From Ziziphus jujuba (taxonomy: Eukaryota > Streptophyta > Magnoliopsida > Rosales > Rhamnaceae), in the NCBI RefSeq assembly GCF_031755915.1, contig NC_083382.1, positions 33,502,501-33,566,500 on the forward strand: a stretch of DNA of 64,000 bases. Direction: 5' to 3'. Both the position numbers and the translations under genes were made by a program. The notes beneath the pieces are model-generated. The model was not told the DNA's origin, searched no databases, and saw only the letters and a program-made list of their open reading frames with translations. Numbering within the stretch: position 1 is the first letter of the stretch; every line of letters starts with the position of its first letter. Shown here piece after piece: positions 22,627 to 34,169 of this stretch.

Positions 22627-23555
22627 GATCTTACACCCCTCCTCTTGAATTGATGCTCTAATTTAATAGGCACATGCAACATCTCCTCCAATTCCACATA
22701 TTGTTGCAATTCTAGTTGATTGGCTATTTCACGATTCAAACCACCAAGAAACTTTGCCATGGTTGCTTCCCTATCTTCATTCAAGTTCAATCTCATCATA
22801 AGCATCTCCATCTCCTTGTAATAATCCTCCATGGATCCATGTCCTTGAGATAAAGATTGAAGTCTTTGATGCAGCAACCTATGATAGTGTGATGGTATGA
22901 ATCGCTTCCGCATGGCTCCTTTCATTTGTCGCCATGTAGTAATCAAGTCATCACCAACTCTCCTTTGGGTGTTTTGCTCATTGGTCCACCATTGGAGTGC
23001 ATAATGGCCAAACTCCATTGCTGCCAATTTCACCTTCTTAGCCTCCGAATAATTATGGCGGTCAAATATCATCTCCATCTTTTCTTCCCACTCCAAATAT
23101 GCCTCGGGATCACTTTTTCCCATGAATGGTGGGATGTTGATCTTGATATTGCTAAGATTGTCATCTGTTTCTTCCCTCTTATATCTTCCATGGCCAGCTT
23201 TATCTTGGACAGCAAAAGTTTCATCCATACCTTCTTCAAAGTCTCCACCGAATGGCTTCTCATCAAATTCCTCTCTCGGTCTCTCGCGACCTCCTCGTCC
23301 TCCATGGAATTCTTGCCTATTTCTTGTGTTTGGAATTCCTTGGGAAACTTCTAGCCTTCCCATCCTTTGATTCACATGCTCAACTTGAGCACTAACCTGC
23401 TGTATTGACTCCAAAACAGCTCTCATGTCCACTTGGTCTTCACTCCCGGCAGCTCGGGCATCGCCATGGAATGCTACGGATTCCTCCTCATTGATCCTCA
23501 AAGGTGGATCTCCTCTCCTCATTCTTGATTCTGTCATGTTAGTATAATAATGCAA
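22548..23555 (-). pseudogene. Gypsy gag
   Basis: This 335-codon frame has the Retrotrans_gag type core: YLEWEEKMEMIFD, then ALQWWTNEQ, then MRKRFIPSHYHRLLHQRLQ and a helical MEDYYKEMEMLMMRL stretch. It overlaps the pol frame by 79 bases in a different frame, and the same region ([12 protein letters not shown]) continues in pol, so an indel near 22620 probably split a once continuous gag-pol. The N-terminus has a coiled-coil-like stretch around VLESIQQVSAQVEH. It may still be translated as a gag protein. Confidence 0.78.
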
Positions 23556-24719
23556 TAGAAATAAAATAGGACCTTACCAATGTCACTCCCTTACGTGTTT
23601 CACTCAAATGAAGACTCGACACTCGTGTTTGCACACTTGTTTCGGCTTTTTACCCTCTTTTAAACTCACACACTCTTGTCTTTTTCCACTCAATGAATTA
23701 TCTCAAAGTTCTAATTAAAACACCCACAAAACAGCAATTAAATCACTAATATGTTTTAATTAAACTTATCAACAAAACAGTAGCAAAAAGTAGGCAATAC
23801 CGAAAGAATCCAACAAATCCTAATTTTTCGGCTTTCTAGACAAGAAAACACAAAATAATGGAAAAACGTTGGAATTTTTGAAAACTACACCAGATGGTAG
23901 TAGATTATGAGTTCAAGAATAAAATTCCAGGAAAAGAAATTCAAATACGAACAAGAATCAAATTGAACAAAAATATAGAATAGTTATTGGTTGTTGTTCT
24001 TTGTAATTCAAGTTTTGTATCAAATCCTTTAACTGATTTTAATCCAAATAATTTAAGCACCCAAAATCCAAATATCCAGCAGCAAAAATAATTTCCCAGC
24101 AATCCAAATATTGAATAAATAAACAAAAAACCAGCAGCTCCAACAAGCCGAAATATTTTTTTTTTCTTTCTTCTTTTTTTTTTTTCTTTTTTTTTTTATC
24201 CGGCTTTGCCTCTTCTTTTTTTTTTTTTTTTTTTCACTTACAGGACATAAACAACTGCAGTAGCAAGAGTAAGTACCAAAATTGCAATTCCAAATCCAAA
24301 AGAAACACCAAACTCGTGACCTCCAAATAAACAAAATGTGCAGTTTTTTTTTTTTTTTAAATGTTGCCGCAAACTTCTTCTTTTTTTTTTTTTTCTTGTT
24401 TTCTTTTTTTTTTTTTTCTTGTTTTCTTTTTTTTTTTTTTTGAATATATGAATGCAAATATTTAAGACTAAAACAGCAAAGAAAAATCAACAAAAACCAA
24501 ATTAACAAGAACAATGATAAAAGACAACCAACAAACTAGGAAACAAAAATACGATAAAACTAGGAAATCCTAATTCAACTAGGAATGGATTTTTTTTTTT
24601 TTTTTTTAAGATGCTGAACGTGTATAAGATGGATGCAACCTTAACCTAATGCTAAAATTGTAGAATAACACAAAAACATATAAAGCAAATAAAGATAGAT
24701 CAAACCTGAACAAAATTTA
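23556..24719 (-). other. Untranslated leader of the gypsy element
   Basis: This 1.16-kb stretch between the primer-binding site and gag is rich in long purine (A) tracts on - (T tracts on +, for example 24153-24232, 24342-24440, 24590-24607). It has no convincing coding sequence; the lysine-rich open frame at 24053-24514 is just these tracts. Confidence 0.7.
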
Positions 24720-24731
24720 GCTCTGATACCA
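24720..24731 (-). other. Primer-binding site of the gypsy element (tRNA-iMet type)
   Basis: Read on -, TGGTATCAGAGC is an exact 12-base complement of the 3' end of initiator tRNA-Met, two bases after the 5' LTR. Confidence 0.9.
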
Positions 24732-24733
24732 AA

Positions 24734-25865
24734 TGATACAAACCTAGGACGACCTGCTCCTAAACCCGTATTATATTAGCCCGGATCTTAATTAAGTTCA
24801 AGTTCTAATGGAATGGACCTCAACCCCTAACCAACCTGTGGTTAGAAACCTTGGTATAATATAGACGCCACAATAGGGGATGGAAAACCTATTGATAAGT
24901 CAAGCTAAAACAACCAATTCTCTAATGGTGTTTTAGGTGTTCTCAAAGAACAAAGAGATCATTAATCTCACAAGTATTTTCTTATTCAAATCAAAGTTGT
25001 ATTCATATTGAAAAATAAGCTTTTAAATAGGCTACAAATCCACGAAATAAAACCCTAAAAACAAAGGGAAAATCGGCCATACAAAGTAGTTTCCTATGGT
25101 GGCAGAAATTCTCACTCCTTTCCTAATCTAATTTGGATTAATTAATTCCTTTATTTTGAATTAGGAATTAATTAATTTACAATGAAAATAATAAAATAAT
25201 AATCTTCCTAAACTTATTCTTCCAGAAAAAAAAAATAAAAACTAAAAAGTAATGGTAGTTTCCTAAAACAAAAAGTAAAAACAAATTAGGAAACTAAAAA
25301 TGCTAGCCTTTTGATCAAGTTGACTTTGATTAATTTTTGACCTCTTTGAGCTCCAAATCAGCTTCTAGATGCTTTTTAGGATGCCAAATAAGCTGAATAT
25401 GAAGTCCCACACGTTGCCCATGCTTGGAAAAATAAGAAAGGGCTAATACAGTAAAATACAGTAAAGCCAGCAAGCAATACAGTAAATTCGGCCAAATTGT
25501 TGATGCTGTCGGTACAAGCCCTTTTGATTGCATTTGAGGCTGATTTAACTTGATTCCATGACCTCTTAGGCATATGTATTTAACCCATAAAGCATTGGAA
25601 CCATTTCATACTTCGCGGACTCCAAAAATATACAAAAACCGTCACCCGGGTCCGTATCGGCTTTCATCACTTGGATGCTTAGAATAGGCTTTGTATCTTC
25701 AAGTATGGATAAGCTCTATTGAGATTGATTACCCCCTGTATAAATACTCCCACGTTGTCCTTAAATCTCTTAATTTGAGCTCTTGTGATTGGCCTAGTCT
25801 TCATCCGTGTCGAGTCAGCACCCCAGCGGGTTATCGGTTGAGCGGCCTCGGGCGGAATCACATCA
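24734..25865 (-). repeat. 5' LTR of the gypsy element
   Basis: This is the 1132-bp partner of the LTR at 19526-20662. It also contains the copy of the pol C-terminal codons (25861-25679 on -), confirming that the pol end is normally encoded in the LTR. Confidence 0.9.
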
Positions 25866-25870
25866 CCCAG

Positions 25871-27455
25871 CGTCCTGAGTACCGACTGGTGGGAAGATTA
25901 AAGAGAGAAACTTGCAAACGGTACTTCGGCATCCCGACAGTACCGCTGCTGAAACCATCATCCCGGCCAAGGAGGGGGGCGGCTGTGTGCACTATATAAG
26001 ACTTGCCTGCCCACAGTCCAATGGCAACTCACGGGAGAAATAATAATACTTGCGCGCTGAACCACATATACATATACCAGAACACAATACTGTGTGAATG
26101 CGTCGAAAATAATTATTAAACCAACCGGACCGTTTTCCAAAATTACCGTGGAAAATATACCAAATTTTCACACTTACCATCCCACATATTTTTATTCAAC
26201 AAACCGGTACGAAAACATTGATAACGGATAAAAATAATTTTCCTCGCAACATGCGGTTCAACAAATAATATATCACGGGCATAATTATGAAAATTAAACC
26301 ACCAATTTGAACAAATAATTTTCTTAAAATATTCAAACCAATTATGCCCAAAAATAATATAAAATCCAAACACAACGAATTACTTAAAATACTTGCTCAT
26401 GTGTAATAAATACCATTTAATCACAATAAAATAATAATCGGGAATTTCTTAATGACCCCAAATTTCCATTTAGCACCAACAGATAAATATATATAAAATT
26501 TCCCGAGAATCGCCGGAAAAACTTAACCGGCCGCCGCCGACTTCACCAGCCCGATCTGGGCGTGTCCGAGGCGACTGGCCGGGAAAATTGGAGGCTGAGG
26601 TCGCGGGGAGCTGGGCTTCACCGGTGGCCGGCGCGTGTGGCTTTCCGGCGACTGAAATCCGGCCAAATGGTCGGTCAAAGAGAGAGAGGGAGAGAGTCAA
26701 AGGAGAGAGAGAGAGAGAGAGAGAGGTCTCTGTGTGTTTCTTGTCTTTGTCGGGCTCGGGGAAGAAGAAGGGAAGAAAAGGAAAAGAAAAGAGAAGAAGG
26801 TGTTTCCCACGTGGGGAAAAGAAAAAAAAGAAAAAAAGAAAAGAAAAAGAAAAGAAAAAGAAATAAAAAGAAATAATTTAAAATTAATTAAACAATATTA
26901 AAAATAATATTATTACATAAAACAACAATAATAAAATAATTTAATATTAAACATGGTTGACATGTGGCATTTCACCATGATAACACATGGTCACATTTAT
27001 TAAGTTACACGTGGCACATCGTTACGCGTTTAAAAATAATATTAAAATAATACAGTATTTGAAAAACTCTACAGGTCCATAACTTCCAAACCACATGTCC
27101 AAATCAGACATGCCGCTAGTCTACGGACTCGTATCAACTAGTATTTCACAATCATGCATGAGTCAAAGCTCAACTTTGCATGAATAAAAAGTCAACTCCG
27201 GCACCCCTTGGACAGTTTGGACCTCAACTTGTTTTGCTCGTAACTTTCAAACCGTAGCTCTGTTTTCAACATGCTACTAGTCTACGAACTCGTGCCAATG
27301 TGTACTTTGTAACGGTACCTTAGTCAACCTAGACTTCCAACCGGAACAAAAAGTCAACTTTGGACCCCTTCGATCAACGGTCAACATCAACGGTCAACGG
27401 TCAACCTCGGTCAACGTCGGAAAATTCCCATTGTACTTTGGGACGGGGTGTTACA
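25871..27455. mobile_element. Long LTR-like element, copy b, right part
   Basis: This continues the element started at 18685; together the two parts are 2426 bp. It contains a G+C-rich block near 26500-26660, a GA run at about 26683-26725, an A-rich tract (26818-26870), and the shared right third (CATAACTTCC, CAACTTG, ending GGGACGGGGTGTTACA). TCCT at 27456-27459 is the second copy of the target duplication. No coding sequence is credible. Confidence 0.7.
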
Positions 27456-28331
27456 TCCTGGTGGGATCCGTCCATTCATCACACATGATTCTACAACCAT
27501 AGGTTTTCCACTTTGCTTTCATTTTGTTTACATGGTCTTTTATCTCCTCATACTCCATATCCAAATATTTTGTGCTGATCTCATAAGGGGTTGGAGGTTC
27601 TATACCTAGCTCTGCTTGTTGACATCCTGCTACCAAATTCTTGAAATGATGGGATGATGCTTTATTTGCTTGTAAATTTTCATAAACAAAAAATTTACTT
27701 ATTATTTTTCCCATACCTTTTTTTATTTTTCCTACAGAAAATTTTTTTTTTTTATATTTTTTTGCTTTGCTTGAGAGGACTTGTATAAGCTTGGTGCAAC
27801 AAATCTTGATTGTGGATCTTTAAGATTTTGTGTTCGTTGTACTACAAGTTTAGCACGACTGCTACATTCGCCTCTTTCAGCTTGATATCGAACTTTGTGG
27901 AGATGACTTCTTTCCCACTTTGATTGTTTAGAAGCATGAATTGCCTCTCGATAATCATTTTTCTCATATGGATCCATCCCAGGTGGATATGCTATGTCAT
28001 CATCATCCTCATCATCCACATCATATGTTTCAGCATGCAGTTGTCCTCGTAAATCTGCACGAATCTCTTCCATTCTATTTGCTTTTTTGATCTTACGTTG
28101 TTGTTTTCCTTTTAACAAATCTATTATAAATTTTTTAACTTCAGGAGGTACTTGACCACAAGGTTGTACATTGTGTGAAGGATCAATACCACTAAGGTGG
28201 TATTTTAATCGTGTTACTCCACCACTCTTCATCACGCGATTACAATATTTGCATATTGTTCCACTTTTATTACCTTCAATTGGAAAACCATATTCCCATG
28301 CAGGATCACGTTTGCTTCCTCCACTAGCCAT
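27456..28331 (-). pseudogene. hAT transposase, N-terminal part with BED zinc finger
   Basis: ATG at 28331 opens a 199-codon frame with a BED-type finger (CKYCNRVM followed by RLKYHLSG and HNVQPC) and an acidic stretch (DVDDEDDDD), ending at a run of T near 27745-27760. The protein continues in another frame from 27714 (GIEPPTPYEIS, then CDEWTDPTR) until the LTR-like element cuts it at 27455. The frame change lies in the homopolymer run, so it is either a small indel or, less likely, an intron boundary. The remainder of the gene is at 18684-16265. Confidence 0.85.
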
Positions 28332-28723
28332 TATCCTATAATAATAATAATAATAAGAGTAACAGTAATAGTAACAATAACAATTTTAATATTTGTCTAT
28401 GAATATATATTTGAATTTTTGATCGGAATTGGATAGAGATATTTGATTAAAATATTTTCTTATAACTATGAAAAATAATTTAGTATAACAAAAAAATCAA
28501 GATCTTTGAAATTAAATAATTCATTTTTAATGAATGTACCTGGTACGAAAATGATTCCTTACAGATCTTCAATGCCTTGAGTATAGATGTTTACAATCGG
28601 AAAAGGGACAAAACACTACATAAAGAAATAACCAATATTTTCAAAGCAAAAAAAGAAATAACCAATATATTTAGGCAAATTTAATATACTTTAACAATGT
28701 ATATTCTAGCCGACACATATATA
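28332..28723 (-). other. hAT 5' non-coding region
   Basis: A+T-rich sequence upstream of the transposase ATG (on -) up to the TRIM. It starts with a (TAA)n run at about 28337-28351. Promoter elements were not identified. Confidence 0.5.
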
Positions 28724-29394
28724 TGTGAGATCCCACATCAGTTGGAAAGGGGAACGAAGCATGCCTTAAAAGAGGATGTTGATATCTTTCCCTTGCGATG
28801 CGTTCCCATAAGGAAAAGTAAAACCGTGAGGGGTAGGATTGGGCTCACCCCCTAGCTTCCAAAGGGGACAATATCGTGATTGGGCCTGGGAGACCCATGC
28901 CAGTGGGATTGGTAGGTAGGGGTTGTAAGAGGATTCCCTCTAACCATTGTGACGCGTTTTGATAAAACTATGCAGGCTGGGCCCAAAGTGGACAATATCG
29001 CATGCGGATGGACTGGGCTGTTACAGATAGTATCAGAGCCAGTACCCGGATCGGTGTGCCAGCGAGGACGCTGGGCTCCAGGGGGGAGGATTGTGAGATC
29101 CCACATCTGTTGGAAAGGGGAACGAAGCATGCCTTAAAAGAGGGTGTGGATACATTTCCCTTGCGACGCGTTCCCATGAGGGAAAGTAAAACCGTGAGGG
29201 GTAGGATTGGGTTCACCACCTAACTTCCAAAGCGGACAATATCGTGATTGGGCCTGGGAGACCCCGTGCCAGTGGGACTGGTAGGTAGGGGTTGTAAGAG
29301 GATTCCCCCTAACCATTGCGACGCGTTTTGACAAAACCATGCGGGCTGGGCCCAAAGCGGACAATATCGCATGCGGGTGGACTGGGCTGTTACA
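28724..29394 (+). mobile_element. TRIM (miniature LTR retrotransposon)
   Basis: Two direct repeats, 28724-29025 (302 bp) and 29092-29394 (303 bp), each start TGTGAGATCCCACATC and end GGGCTGTTACA. They flank an internal segment of only 66 bases. That segment starts with a tRNA-iMet-type primer-binding site (TAGTATCAGAGCC, 29028-29040) and ends with a purine tract (GGGGGGAGGA). TATA on both sides (28720-28723, 29395-29398) may be the target duplication. The LTRs differ at about 20 sites, so it is older than the copia and gypsy insertions. It has no genes; TRIMs move using enzymes of other elements. Confidence 0.9.
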
Positions 29395-29398
29395 TATA

Positions 29399-30015
29399 TG
29401 TATAAGATTTATTTTCTAATCAAGTTTTTATTTATTGTTTATAAGTTTGAACATATTATATTATGAAGTTTTGCTTACGTAGAAGACAACATGAAAAAAT
29501 TAAATGACAAAGTGGGTTTTTTAAGTTATGCTTTTTATCCAATGAGAAAAAACAATTATATTTTCAATCACACATAATACATTAAGTTTAAGGTATATAT
29601 TAAATTTGGGTTTGTAAATCTGATCATTTATGATTACTACATATATATATATATATATACATATATACATGTTACATTTTCACCATATATATATAGAGAT
29701 AGATACATATGTTAATATATAATTAATTAGCTTACAATTAATAATTCAAATAACAATAATACAAGTGAATTAAAGAATTTAGATCTTAAAGTATAAAAGT
29801 AAATATAAGGCTCTTTTTTTTTTTAAGATAAAGAAACTAACCTGTAAAAAAGATATCTAAAAAAGTTGTATGAAAGAACTTAAAATTTTATGAGAACCGA
29901 AAATATGTATAAGAAAAAATGTTAAGAACAAAGGATCAAACTTGCTCTTTAAATAAAATAATAATGTGAATTTTTTTTTCCATGGAATATTTGATAATCA
30001 AAAGCACACTCATGA
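29399..30015 (-). other. hAT 5' subterminal A+T-rich stretch
   Basis: No gene. Contains (TA)n runs near 29640-29662 and 29685-29695 and A/T tracts. It lies inside the hAT element between the TRIM and the tandem repeats. Confidence 0.5.
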
Positions 30016-30475
30016 CTCATGAAGAATATGTATTGGCTCTAGTAAAATATAAAAGACACGTGAAATTAAGCAAAGACAAAAGAGTTGACAACCAAGTGTA
30101 GTATATAGAGACAAGAAAGTGCCCAAGCAATGGTCAAACACACATTTATGAAGAATATTTTTTAATTTCAAAATTACATAATGATATACTAATATAAAAG
30201 ACACGTGAAATTATGCAAAGATAAAAGAGTGAACAAGCAAGTGTAATATATAAAGACAAGAAAGTGTCCAAGCAATGGTCAAACACACATTTATGAAGAA
30301 TATTTTTTTTTATTTCAAAACTATATAATGATGTACTAATATAAAAGACACGAGAAATTATGCAAAAATAAAAAAGTAGACAAGCAAGTGTAATATATAG
30401 AGACAAGAAAGTGCCCAAGCAGTGGTCAAACACACATTTATGAAGAATATTTTTTAATTTCAAAACTCTATAATA
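30016..30475. repeat. Tandem repeats of about 145 bp inside the hAT element
   Basis: Unit boundaries fall at 30144, 30289 and 30436 (periods 145 and 147). Each unit contains CATTTATGAAGAATAT, AAAAGACACG, CAAGCAAGTGTA and GGTCAAACACAC. The first unit (from 30016) is more diverged and the fourth is partial. They lie about 0.5 kb inside the right terminal repeat, where hAT elements often carry repeated subterminal sequence. Confidence 0.85.
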
Positions 30476-30996
30476 ATGTAATAAGATTCTCTAGCATAAA
30501 AATATTTTTTTCTCTAGCATAAAAATATTTTTTCAAAACTATATAATAATGTACTAAGATTCTCTAACAAAAAAAATAATTTTTTAATTTTAAAACTATT
30601 TAATACTATTGTAAGATACCCCATGGTATAAGAAATTCATGGAGAGTATTTGGTTGATTAATATAATTGAATGATATATTGTCTTCTTCTTAAAAGAAAA
30701 TGAAAAATAAAATTTATGAATTTTTAAAAAAATTATGAATTGTCTTCTTCAATAATATTTATGAATTTAAAAAAAAATTCATAAATATTTTTGAAATTTC
30801 CATGGAAATTTCCATAGAAATTATAGATTTTTTAACCAAATCATTAAGAAGTTTATGTAAATATTTTACGGAAATTTTCATGGATATTATGGAAGTTTTA
30901 TCTATTTCTATGTCGAACCTAAATTTTATATCGACCCCTTCAAAAAAAGGAAATATCAAAAAAATTTCGAAAAAATATCGGATATTTTAAACCTTG

Positions 30997-31640
30997 GTCT
31001 CAACCTTATGTCAAATATAAATTAGGACATAAATAAGAAATATTGATAATATGATATAATCGTATCATTTTGACTGTCATTAGTTTATATATGACACATG
31101 GAAAAAAAAAAGTATTATTATTAATTTCCAAAAGATCACCCGAATAAATCAACTAATATTTTCTGTGGACACTGGAAAGGTAAGGAATTTAGGAGTTTGT
31201 TTGCGTCTAAAAGAGAAAATGAAGAAAAAGTTTAATGTTTGAAGGGAAAGAAGTTTGGAAATTATAAAGTAAAAGTTGAAAGTTTGACTGGGTCATACAT
31301 AGTACGTAGAGGCCTCCATATGGGACCAAACAAAGCATGAGTGTCCTAACCCCCAACTAGCCTTAGACTTGCGAGGAAAGAGCCTCTCCATCTCTCTTTC
31401 TCTGCTATATGAAATTGAACCAACTCAAAACCAGAATTAGTTAGTACACAGAAATTGGATTAAACCATCCAATCCAAGTAGACAAGAAATTTCGAGGAAA
31501 GGATAAGGTACACGAACTATATATATTTCCCAATGTATTTTCTAGCAAACCCCCTTGTCCTCAATCCCATCCCCTGTATTATAACTTATTATATGGTCAC
31601 ATGACCAAGTCTTACACAGAAAAAAATATATATATTCAAA
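30997..31640 (+). repeat. Orphan F6'H upstream region, right half
   Basis: This aligns with 34400-35110 upstream of copy 3. Shared blocks are AAAGATCACCCGAA, AATTTAGGAGTT, GTTTGACYGGGTCATA, CGTAGAGGCC, TAGCCTTAGACTTGC and TATATGAAATTGAAC. It starts with the hAT target duplication (30997-31004). Similarity ends near 31640 before any TATA box or coding sequence, so a promoter region survives without its gene. TTGACT at 31284-31289 corresponds to the W-box-like TTGACC at 34789-34794. Confidence 0.78.
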
Positions 31641-32170
31641 GACTCAAACCAAAAGAGTGACAAACTTCATAAAATTGATAATTAATTATATATTTAAAAT
31701 ATATAAATAAAAATATATTATAAATCATTTGAAAAAAATAATATGATCTGAAATAAATTTAAAAATAATAGATTACATATTTAATTAAACATAAACAAAT
31801 TTTAAATAAACCAAAAAATAAATATTAAAAAATTCAATAAAAAAACATAGAAATATGTTTTGTGCTAATTATTTGATATAATACATTGCCATTAAGCTGT
31901 ACCCGTGGGCAAACATCATATCATGAAGATCTAATTTATCTATTTGTTAAAAAAAAAAAAAATCCAATTTTGTTTTAGAAGACATTTGGTTTGAGGAATA
32001 AATGTAGAGATATAATAGCTACTCCTTTAATTAAGATTTCCTCCATTTGATAGGTTTTTGCACATGAATAGAGATGTTTCCATTTAAGGAAATAATTATT
32101 CTTTAAAAAAAACATTACGATTGTTATTTCTATATTTCAATAAGATAAATTCCAAAAATATTATTTTCAT
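31641..32170. other. A+T-rich spacer
   Basis: No gene, transposon end or repeat was recognised; mostly A/T tracts. Confidence 0.5.
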
Positions 32171-32183
32171 GTTTTGAAAACAA

Positions 32184-32620
32184 TAATGCTACAGGTACAT
32201 TCTAAAATGTTTATCAAATTTATTTACTAAATGATATATATTAAAATGTTATTAATTGCGTATGATATAACATAAATATCAAAAAGTGATTCCTTAAATA
32301 AATAAGTAAATTAAACAAAATGAATCACCTAAGTGTTACCACATCATTTGATAAATAATTTTGGTGAATATTTCAATAAGCTTAGCATTATTGTTTTGAA
32401 AAACTGTAATACTATAGGCATCAAAATGTTTATAAATTTATTTATCAAATAACATATGTTAAATTATTATTAGTTAGCAAATTCATATAATTTAAATATA
32501 AAAAAGTAAATCTTTAAATGAATAAGCAAATTAAAAAAAAATGATTAAATACTACCATATTATCTACTATATTATTTGATAAATAAATTTTGTGAACATT
32601 TTGATATTTGAAAAATTCAA
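32184..32620. repeat. Two adjacent MITE-like repeats
   Basis: The first unit (32184-32392) starts AATAATGCTA and ends TAGCATTATT, inverted to each other. A second, more diverged unit follows (about 32405-32620) with the same order of motifs: AATGTTTAT, TTATTTA, ATAACATA, AAAGT, AAATGAATAAGC, and a TTTGATAAATA near the end. A related copy lies at 37668-37868. They are short, A+T-rich and non-coding. Confidence 0.6.
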
Positions 32621-34169
32621 ATTTAGATGGATTAATCTTTTATTAAGTTTTAATGTTTTAGCGAATTTAAACATTTTTTATGTTAGCCGCCCCTCCCAGA
32701 ACTAAGCTAATTACAAGACAAAGACATTATAACAATCTAATGAGCCAACTGTAACAAACTAGAGCTGACCAGGCATAAGCACTCCTCAAGAAGTAGAAAG
32801 GAAAACAAATAAATAAACATATTACTTAATTAATTTTGTTAAAAGTTAAATTATATATATATATATATATAGATAATTGATTCCCAAAAAAATCATCTAT
32901 GAGTTAATTTTGAAAGATATAGTAATGTGAACAATAAAAATGAAATCTACTTTTGACTAATTCATTTTGTTTTATATGTAAAATATATATTGTTTTATGT
33001 ATATATATCATCATCTAATCCATATTATTACATATTATCAAGCAAACTCAAATACTTGTTTTCGATGAAGAGGTGAGAAACATTGCCCATGTTAGCAATA
33101 CATAATATGTATATACATACTATTATTTTCAATTATAATTTAGTAGGTAATCTAATTCATGTAATGGTTAAATATAGAGAGATAAAATCGACAAAGTGTA
33201 GATGATAATATCTATCTATAATATTTTATTATTTTTTATTTTTTAACACTAAAAACTAATAAGAAAAAGTGATTTTTTTTATTGTATCTAATTGAATTAT
33301 CATATGATGTATATTGCACTATTTTTTCTTTTAAATGAAAATTTATACATTTTTTTTGTCCTTCTTTAATCTTATGTTACATTATTATTGTATATCATAA
33401 AGTGAATTAGATAGCTCATATTAGATCAAAATTGCTATTATGTACAGCTCAATCTATAGTTCAGTTTAAATATATGTTTATAATTACATATATAACATAG
33501 TACGTAACTATATATAAACTTAGTTTGCATAAGAAAAAAAAAATGCTAAACAGTAATATAAAACAACAATTTTTAATTAAATGAAAAAGATTATACAGTA
33601 TATGAACTAAAATTTAAAGAGTATATAATAATGTAAAAATAAGGTTTAAATTCAAAAGCTATAAAACTCAATACTTTAAATTCGAAATAAGAGTAATTAA
33701 TTTTAATAAATACTTCTAAAAGTTTGTTTTGAGTAAAGAAGTTTGTATAAAATCAAGAATAGCATAGTTTTTTTTTTTTTTAATCATTAATTACCTTTTT
33801 CCGGCATTAATTATGTGTGAATATGAAATTTGCTTAAAAAAATCAGCAATTACTTTACCTATAAACATAAACAAAGTAATATTTCAAACTTTTAAAACCA
33901 CACTTTTGACCTTTGCTTATAAAGAATGCCAAACATGGAGGAAAAATAAAAATAAAAATGTAATTAAATACAGCCTGAGGGTGGCCGGACGGTAAATCCG
34001 GCCATGAGTTCTGGTATAAATGTTTTAGGTAAAAAGCATCTGCCATTGCTGCTGTCACGAAAGGTAAGATTCTCTCTCTATTTTTTTTTTTTAAAATTTT
34101 AAATTTTTTTTTTTTTTGGGGTTAAGAACGAAATAGATTCTCAATCAATTCTGCACATTTTCTTTTTTT
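32621..34169. other. A+T-rich spacer upstream of the copy 3 promoter
   Basis: No gene supported. It contains (TA)n at about 32853-32871 and poly-A/T tracts. Open frames here (for example 33813-33995) are short and featureless. Confidence 0.5.

Larger units (their letters stand above)
19526..25865 (-). mobile_element. Ty3/gypsy retrotransposon, internally deleted
   Basis: The element is 6340 bp with LTRs at 19526-20662 and 24734-25865. The 5-bp duplication CCCAG lies at 19521-19525 and 25866-25870. The element reads on -, with its 5' LTR on the right. By eye the LTRs differ at about 29 sites plus two or three indels (about 2.6%), so it is older than the copia insertion at 8702. The gag, zinc knuckle and protease are present, but reverse transcriptase, RNase H and most of integrase are missing. 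It must depend on a relative for movement. It split the long LTR-like element b. Confidence 0.92.
15940..30996 (-). mobile_element. hAT DNA transposon carrying nested insertions
   Basis: Terminal inverted repeats CAAGGTTCAAAATATC (15940-15955) and GATATTTTAAACCTTG (30981-30996) match at 15 of 16 positions. The flanking 8-bp duplication GTCTCAAC is exact (15932-15939 and 30997-31004). AATATCG motifs cluster next to both ends, as expected for subterminal transposase sites. Removing the LTR-like element, the gypsy element inside it, and the TRIM leaves an ancestral hAT element of about 5.6 kb. Its transposase gene reads on - and is decayed. Confidence 0.95.

Noticed and set aside
24053..24514. 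153-codon Lys-rich frame on -
   Set aside because: It is made of A tracts in the gypsy leader; no domain and no conservation argument.
28724..29394. TRIM as a Cassandra element with 5S rRNA in its LTR
   Set aside because: A short GATCCCA-like and GAAGCATGCCTT-like resemblance to 5S RNA exists, but the internal promoter boxes and the rest of 5S rRNA are absent.
28724..29394. Simple tandem duplication instead of a TRIM
   Set aside because: TG/CA ends, a tRNA primer site after the first copy, and a purine tract before the second are all in the places expected for LTRs.
30146..30463. 105-codon frame on - with internal repeats
   Set aside because: It simply reads through the 145-bp tandem array; the repeat units give the repeated peptide.
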